A stretch of DNA of 64,000 bases from VAXT01 sp963850415 (lineage in GTDB: Bacteria; Actinomycetota; Thermoleophilia; Gaiellales; Gaiellaceae): the NCBI GenBank assembly GCA_963850415.1, contig CAWKLE010000003.1, positions 1,240,001 to 1,304,000 on the forward strand, in the 5' to 3' direction. The notes under the pieces were generated by a model that saw nothing but the letters and a program-made list of their open reading frames with translations, was not told the DNA's origin and made no database searches. The translations under genes were made by a program, and so were the position numbers. Positions 58,886 through 64,000 of the stretch are shown here, piece by piece (the stretch's first letter is position 1; every line of letters starts with the position of its first letter).

Positions 58886-59581
58886 TCAGGTCGCTTCCGC
58901 CCTGAAGAGGATTGGCAGCGTGGGCGAGGTGGCTCCCTTCGCCTGCTCGAGCGTGACGGCGACCGTCGCGCTCTTCGGGACACGCTGCGTGAGGGAGACC
59001 GGCCTGCAGCCGCTTCCGCCGCGGAAGAGGCCGGCCGGCACGGGCGACTTCCCGCTGATCACCCAGGCTTCGTAGGTCTTTGCGCTCGGCGCGTCGGCCA
59101 ACCCGCAGACGAGGAGCGCGGCCTGGCCGTTCCGAGCGACGATCAGCGACCCGTCGGCGCCGGTCAGCGGCTTGGCGGTCGCGTGCTCCGCGAGGAGCCG
59201 GTCGACGACAGACCTGGCGCTTCGCTCACGATCGAGCGAGTTCGAGAGCGAGTTGGCCCAGAGGCCGAGGCCGATCGCCAGGCAGGCAGCCGCTACCGCG
59301 ACAGCTGCGACGGCGCCGAGCGCCCAGTTCCGTCTCGGCAGCTTGATCACCGCTGCCCGCGGCTCCGCCCGCGCGCCTTCGACGATGCGGTCGCGCAGCT
59401 CTTCCGGAGGAACAGGCCCCTCGACGGCGTACGCGAGGGCCGCGACCGGCTCTCGGAGCATGGCGAGCTGCTCGGTGCACTCGGCGCAGTCCGGGAGGTG
59501 CCGCTCGAAGCGCTCGCGCTCGTCGTCGTCCAGCGCGTCGAGCGCGTAGGCGGCGAGAAGATCGTGTGGGTCGTTGCTCAT
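58886..59581 (-). CDS. RskA-type anti-sigma factor
   Basis: A 231-residue membrane protein: N-terminal zinc-binding anti-sigma domain with RFERHLPDCAECTEQLAML (ZAS-type His-x3-Cys-x2-Cys), one membrane helix (WALGAVAAVAVAAACLAIGLGL, about 86-107) and an outer RskA domain (AKTYEAWVISGKSPVPAGLFRGG). It should hold the adjacent ECF sigma at the membrane until released by proteolysis. Confidence 0.9.
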   Translation of the reverse strand: MSNDPHDLLAAYALDALDDDERERFERHLPDCAECTEQLAMLREPVAALAYAVEGPVPPEELRDRIVEGARAEPRAAVIKLPRRNWALGAVAAVAVAAACLAIGLGLWANSLSNSLDRERSARSVVDRLLAEHATAKPLTGADGSLIVARNGQAALLVCGLADAPSAKTYEAWVISGKSPVPAGLFRGGSGCRPVSLTQRVPKSATVAVTLEQAKGATSPTLPILFRAEAT

Positions 59582-59623
59582 CTGGGCTTCGTCTTATTCG
59601 CCCTGGGCGCCGATCCGGTTCGG

Positions 59624-60346
59624 CTAGAAATAGTACGGCAGAAGATTCTGGGCGCCCAACCCGTACCAGAGGCCGAACGCGAGGCTGGCCACCCCGAGTG
59701 CCGGTGCGAGGCGGCCGATCGAACGCCGGCCGAGCGTGAGCCCGAAACCGGTCGTCAACAGCGTCATCGAGACCGCGGTGAACGCGGCGAGGATCCCGAG
59801 CGCGGCGATCGCGAGCGCCGTCCTGTCGATCGTGCTGACGAGGAGGATGCCGACGCCCGCGCTGCCTCCGATTCCGTGCAGGAGGCCGATCGCGAACGCC
59901 CCGAGCGGCGTCCTGCTCGGGGCGTGCTCGTGCGGCGGGCTCGAGTTCGAGTGCAGGTGGGCGTGCGACCGGTCGCCGTGGTCGTGCGCGTGCGCGTGAA
60001 AGGCGCCGCGGCGCCAGCGGACGAGTAGCCAGACGGCGAGCCCGGCGATGAGAAATCCGATTCCCGTCTCCGCGACCCGCTGCACGGTCTCCGGGAGGTA
60101 TGCGCGGTAGAGGACGATCGGCACACCGAGCGCGAAAAGCGTCAGCGCGTGACCGGCGCCCCAGGCGAGCCCGAGCGTGGCTGCATCGCGGGCGCGCCGC
60201 TCGGTCGAGGCGAGCAGCGTCGTCACCGCGGCGAGATGGTCGGGATCGGTGGCGTGGCGGAGACCGAGCAGGATCGCGACCGCGAACACGAGGAGGAGCG
60301 TCGTGCCATCCGAGAACGACGCGAGGAAGTGGTCGAGTCCGAACAT
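59624..60346 (-). CDS. NicO/UreH-type nickel or cobalt transporter
   Basis: A 240-residue membrane protein with the motif LLGLRHATDPDHLAAVT in the first helices, then GLAWGAGHALTLF, and a His-rich loop (HAHAHDHGDRSHAHLHS) before LLHGIGGSAGVG. The first motif is the signature of Ni/Co permeases. The His-rich loop can gather metal. The upstream NicO gene ends one base before its start. Given the cobalt-type hydratase at 23907-25104, cobalt is a reasonable substrate, by inference. Confidence 0.88.
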   Translation of the reverse strand: MFGLDHFLASFSDGTTLLLVFAVAILLGLRHATDPDHLAAVTTLLASTERRARDAATLGLAWGAGHALTLFALGVPIVLYRAYLPETVQRVAETGIGFLIAGLAVWLLVRWRRGAFHAHAHDHGDRSHAHLHSNSSPPHEHAPSRTPLGAFAIGLLHGIGGSAGVGILLVSTIDRTALAIAALGILAAFTAVSMTLLTTGFGLTLGRRSIGRLAPALGVASLAFGLWYGLGAQNLLPYYF

Positions 60347-60347
60347 G

Positions 60348-61713
60348 TCAGCTCACTTTCGGGATAGCCCGCACGGTCATGGCCGCGCCGGCGACGACGA
60401 TAACGAGCGCGCTGATCGCCGGGAGCAGGCCGATCACGCGGTCCTGGAGCTCGAACCGGCGGAACGTGCGCTTGGCGAGGATCGCGGCGAGCCCGATCCC
60501 CGTGATCGAGAGCGCGAGCCCGGCGCTGAACGCGACGATCAGCCCGAGCCCGAGGGCGATGCGGTGGAGCGAGATGGCAGCGAGGAGGACGACGAGCGCG
60601 GACGGGCAGGGGAGGAGCCCGCCGGAGATGCCGACCGCGGTCAGCGAGCGCCAGCCGAGCTCCCCGTGGCCATGGTCGTGGTGGTGATGGTGGTGCCCGT
60701 GGCTGTGCGCGTGGCGATGCCGAAGCCGCCCCAGCAGCACGGACGCGCCGACGCCGATCACGAGGAGCCCGGAGACAAGCCCGATCCAGGGGTACAGCTG
60801 CTCGGGGACGATGAACTGCGAGAGCGCGAGCGTCACGAAGCCAAGCGTGAAGACGCCGACCGTGTGCGTCGCGGTGACGATCAGCCCGAGCGCGGCCGCG
60901 TGGCGAGGCTTGCCACGCTGGCCGACGAGGTACGCGGTCACGATCGCCTTTCCGTGACCGGGCGAGAGAGCGTGTGCCGAGCCCCAGAAGAACGCGAGCG
61001 CAAGCGAGAGCAGGATCACGCCGATGCCGAGGTGGTCGCGGGCGATCAGGCTCGCGAAGCCGCCGTCGCCGGTCGCGCGCACCGCGGCGCGGGCGGTCAG
61101 TTGCGCGCGCGACTCGAGCGTGGGCGCCGTGCCCGGCGCGTCGCCGGGACTGACGGTTGCCGTCGCGGTCGTGACCTCGAGCGGGCTGGTGAGCAGATCC
61201 TTCGGGTACGCGGCGAGCTCGTGGCTGACGCTCGTTGCGGGGGCCGAGGAGGATGACGGCGCTCGCACCGTCGCGGGTCGTGAGCACGACCTCCTTCCAG
61301 CCGATGCGGTTCGCGAAGTTCGTGTCCCGGAACCCGAGCCTCCCGGACCTCGCCGGGGCGGCGTAGACGGCCTCGAAGCGAAGCGTGCGGAGCCCCGCCG
61401 CTCCGGGTGGGAAGGCAAGCGCATGCTCGAGCGCGGTGAGCGTGACCTTTCGGCCGTCGAGCCGCAGGTCGAGCCCGCGGCCGATCCGCGTCGCGAGCCC
61501 GCGCTCGTAGACGCGCTCGTCCGTGATCTTCTGCCGCTCCTGGAAGGCCGGGATCTCGGCCATGTCCAGGACGTACTTGACGTAGACGCGGTCGCCGGAG
61601 AGCTCGATCCCGCTGAAGCGGTTGACAGTGAAGTTCCCGAGCGGATGCGCGTTTGCAGCTGCCGGCGCCGCAAGGGCGGCGACGAACCCCAGCAGGAGCG
61701 CGAGGCGCTTCAC
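60348..61713 (-). CDS. Secreted-domain NicO nickel/cobalt transporter (one frameshift)
   Basis: About 455 residues after repair. It has a signal peptide (KRLALLLGFVAALAAPAAANA), an outer domain (HPLGNFTVNRFSGIELSGDR, YVLDMAEIPAFQE), then a NicO membrane domain with FFWGSAHALSPGHGKAIVTAY, a His-rich loop (HRHAHSHGHHHHHHDHGHG) and SGGLLPCPSALVVLLAAISL. One extra base at 61257-61259 breaks the frame; after it SSSAPATSVSHELAAYPKDLL continues. GTG 61713 overlaps the TPR stop (GTGA). Homologues are metal exporters or importers of the RcnA/NicO group. Confidence 0.82.
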
Positions 61714-63031
61714 GACGCATACCTCCCGGCGAGCTGGCTCCAGAGCAGCGAGAAATGCGGATTCAGCCGCACTGCCTTGACGGAACCACGAACGCGACTC
61801 GTGTCCAAGGCAGCGCTCGATCATCCCGCGGTGGAAGTACTTGAGCGCGTCGTGCGTGCCGAGCCGGAGCGCGCGCCGGGAGTAGGGGAGCGCCTCGGCG
61901 CAGCGGCCGTTCCGCTCGAGCGCCCAGCGCCAGGACGTCGTTGCCATCGATGCTCGGGCGCGCGCGTCGCGCGTGCCGCGCGGCCGCAAGCGCGCGCCCG
62001 AGCCTGGACGCCGTGGTCGGCGTCGAACTGTGCGATCTCGAGGTCGGTGCGCACGCCGTTCGCGGCGAGCAGCCGCCGGATCACGTCGACGAGCGCGTAC
62101 TGGCGCTGCGCCGCGCGACGATGACCGTGCCGCGCGTAGAGGTCGCCGAGCGTCGCCACTGTCTGCGGAAGCGGAAGCACGTCGGCCGCCCTTCGCGCGA
62201 GCGAGAGCGCGGCGCGGTGGCGCCCTCTCGCCTCCTGGACGAGCGCGAGCGGCTCGAGCGCGTAGACGTAGCCGGGAAAGATCGAGAGCGCGGTGCGGTA
62301 GTGCGACTCCGCCTCTCCGATCCTGCCATGCGACCAGGCCGAGCTTGCCGAGCTGCGTCTCCACCCAGGCGGTCGGCTCCGGCTGGCCACCGGCCGCGTC
62401 GAGCGCGAGCGTCATCGCCTGCTTCGCCGCATCCGGCCGGCCGAGCAGCTCTCGTGCGTACGAGATCCGCGAATACGAAGAAAAGATCGGGTCGCAGCGA
62501 GCTCATGTGGTCGAACGTCCGGAACGCCTCTTCGTAGCGGCCGAGCTCGATCAGCGCGTCGCCGACGACGCCGTAGTTGCGGGCCGTGTACGGAGCGAGC
62601 CGCACCGACTCGCGTCCAAAGACCAGCGCGTCGCGGAACCTGTGCCGGGCCAGAGCGAGCGACCCGAGGGCGCTCGCCGTCGCCGAATCCTGTGGGTCGA
62701 GCTTGCGCGCGCGGTCGAGCGCCTGCTCGGACTTCGTGTAGTACGCGGGGTTCCCGGTCTCGCGGGCGCGCTGCTGGTAGGCGAGCCCGAGCAGTGTGTA
62801 GCCCTTTGCCTCGCCTGGGTGAGAGCGCAACTCGTCGACGAGCCGCCTGACGAACGACGCCGTGTCACCGCCGGAGAACCCTGCCGCGAAGCTCTCGCCC
62901 GCGGCCGGGGCCTTCACCGGCAGCGCGCGGGTGCTGCCACCCGAGTCCCGGAGCGCTCCGCCGACGAGCGAGACGGCGGCGACGAGTGCCGCCGCCGTCC
63001 CTGCGAGAACGAGTCTCGTCTGCTTCGTCAC
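61710..63031 (-). pseudogene. Secreted TPR-repeat protein (five frame breaks)
   Basis: A gene of about 440 codons from GTG 63031. Signal peptide (QTRLVLAGTAAALVAAVSLV), then TPR repeats: YTLLGLAYQQRARETGNPAYY, ALGSLALARHRFRDALVFG, YGVVGDALIELGRYEEAFRTF, GEAESHYRTALSIFPGYVYALEPLAL, and WALERNGRCAEALPYSRRAL. Frame changes are needed at 62481-62484 (T run), about 62339, two between 61925 and 61990, and about 61774. Homologous text resumes after each, so I read one locus. It sits between DUF4331 and NicO genes in the same arrangement seen in related genomes. Confidence 0.65.
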
Positions 63032-63035
63032 GTTC

Positions 63036-64000
63036 CTACGGGTTGCCGTGCTGTCGGTTTCGCCCGTCGAACGGCGTGGCGAGGAACGGGAAGCTGCCCG
63101 AGAGCGCAGCGTCATCCGTGTTCACCCCGTCCGAAGCGCGGGCCGCGATGTAGTTGGGACCGCCAACGACGCGGATCGCGATGTCGGTCACGTCGTCCTT
63201 CGGGTGCCGTCCATTCGGCCAGCCGGCCGGATCGGGCGTGTCCGCGAGGACCGTCATCCGCTTTTGATCCGCGAACGGCGTGGGCGGGACGAGCAGGTTC
63301 AGCCGCAGGAGCTCCGAGAGCCGCGTGTCGCCCGGCTGGTACTTGAGCAGCAGGTCGCGGAGATCCGTGCGGTTCGTCTTGGCCGCCGGAACGCCGAACA
63401 CGAGCTCCATCGCCAGAGCCAGGCGCGGGTTGAGGTAGTAGTCCTCGAACCTGCGCTCCTGGTCGGGCTCGAGCGAGTTCCAGCGGTCCTTGTCGACCGT
63501 GCCGATGATCGCCTCGTTGACGAGCGGGTTGGCGAGGCGCTGGACTTCCCTGAACCCGCCGTGGCCGTCTCCGTCGACCTCGACGTGCGGCCGGCTCGTC
63601 GATGCGTAGGCGCCGATCGACGTGGCGCCCGTGTCGCCGGTGAGCATCGAGGCCGGCAGCTCGATCGCGATCGAGTGGACGTTGAACCCCGACAGCATGT
63701 CCGTACCGAACGGGTTGACGTTGTCGTTCGCATCCTCGGCCGGGGTCTCGACCGGAGGCACCTCAGGTTGAGCGTGTCGAAGACGCCGCCGAGGTCGATG
63801 TAGAACGGGTCTTCCCGCTGGCCGGCGAAGACCTTGATCCCGTTGCCCAGGTCATACGTGCCCTGAGCCGCGAGCGACGCGTAGTCGGGCATCGTCCGTG
63901 GCCCGACGTTGGACGGGACTGCGATCAGGCCGTTGGCGACCTGCGTGCGGTGGTGTCCGCGAACGAGGGTCACCGAGTAGCGCTGGCGTAGTCCGAGGCC
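63036..64000 (-). CDS. DUF4331 family secreted protein, 5' part outside the window (one frameshift)
   Basis: The frame is open at the window end (LRQRYSVTLVRG) and continues through GTYDLGNGIKVFAGQREDPFYIDLGGVFDTLNL. A one-base shift at 63757-63765 then leads to PPVETPAEDANDNVNPFGTDMLSGFNVHSIAIELP and the rest to TAG 63036. DUF4331 proteins are secreted, beta-rich and of unknown function, often next to TPR and NicO genes, as here. The start codon lies beyond the sequence. Confidence 0.85.

Noticed and set aside
1..64000. CRISPR arrays, prophage modules or insertion sequences with terminal repeats
   Set aside because: No regular direct repeats with spacers, no integrase or phage structural genes, and the only transposase-type gene is the RAYT.

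Overview
The window is high-GC DNA from an actinobacterium. The mreBCD-mrdA-rodA ... rne-rplU-rpmA-obgE-nadD-rsfS backbone, an F420-type LLM oxidoreductase, frequent GTG/TTG starts, leaderless promoters and many secreted Arg/Ala-rich proteins fit the class Thermoleophilia (Gaiellales/Solirubrobacterales-like). That placement is an inference from gene content. No phylogeny was run.

Layout. 1-6664: end of maf, a REP-flanked RAYT transposase, then the rod-shape operon mreB-mreC-mreD-mrdA-rodA. 6.7-12.2 kb: accessory genes (VOC/SRPBCC/ArsR operon, small proteins around an operator-like palindrome, a Cys-repeat secreted protein, a truncated glycosyltransferase, DUF4389, LysE, metallophosphoesterase). 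12.3-18.7 kb: conserved housekeeping block, RNase E/G, L21, L27, Obg, NadD and RsfS. 18.7-27.7 kb: a PD-(D/E)XK gene running through tRNA-Ala(GGC), PPK2, a large Fn3-like secreted protein, a three-gene cobalt-type nitrile hydratase/thiocyanate hydrolase cluster, and secreted proteins. 27.7-33.7 kb: 2-oxoglutarate dehydrogenase E1, BON, cyclic-nucleotide-binding and small proteins. 33.7-36.7 kb: a tightly overlapped minus-strand operon (CBS, unknown, ornithine cyclodeaminase-like, threonine dehydratase-like). 36.8-44 kb: small-molecule enzymes, a TIR-like effector gene and an F420-type oxidoreductase. 41.8-45.6 kb: a family of TolB-like secreted propellers. 45.7-51.3 kb: an ABC ATPase, an FtsX/MacB permease carrying an inserted parvulin (PpiC) domain, a histidine kinase and a response regulator. 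51.6-56.1 kb: tRNA-Ala(TGC), a LysR regulator and a coupled GGDEF/HD-GYP pair. 56.2-59.6 kb: a microprotein, metallopeptidase, rhomboid protease, argF, ECF sigma and anti-sigma. 59.6-64 kb: two NicO-type Ni/Co transporters, a TPR protein and a DUF4331 protein.

Three features stand out. First, an ABC permease with a parvulin domain inserted in its extracytoplasmic region. Second, a stand-alone TIR-like (PF10137-type) protein with an unfamiliar C-terminal domain and no cyclase gene next to it. Third, three or four genes whose only sensible start is CTG, two of them in a CTGA stop/start overlap.

A caution for any user of this sequence: at least fifteen single-base frame changes break otherwise conserved genes (mrdA, the TolB-PASTA gene, the ABC ATPase, FtsX, the histidine kinase, LysR, HD-GYP, NicO, TPR, DUF4331). 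They often sit in short homopolymers and leave conserved motifs intact on both sides. An unpolished assembly explains this better than mass pseudogenisation. I annotate those genes as whole loci and give the break points.
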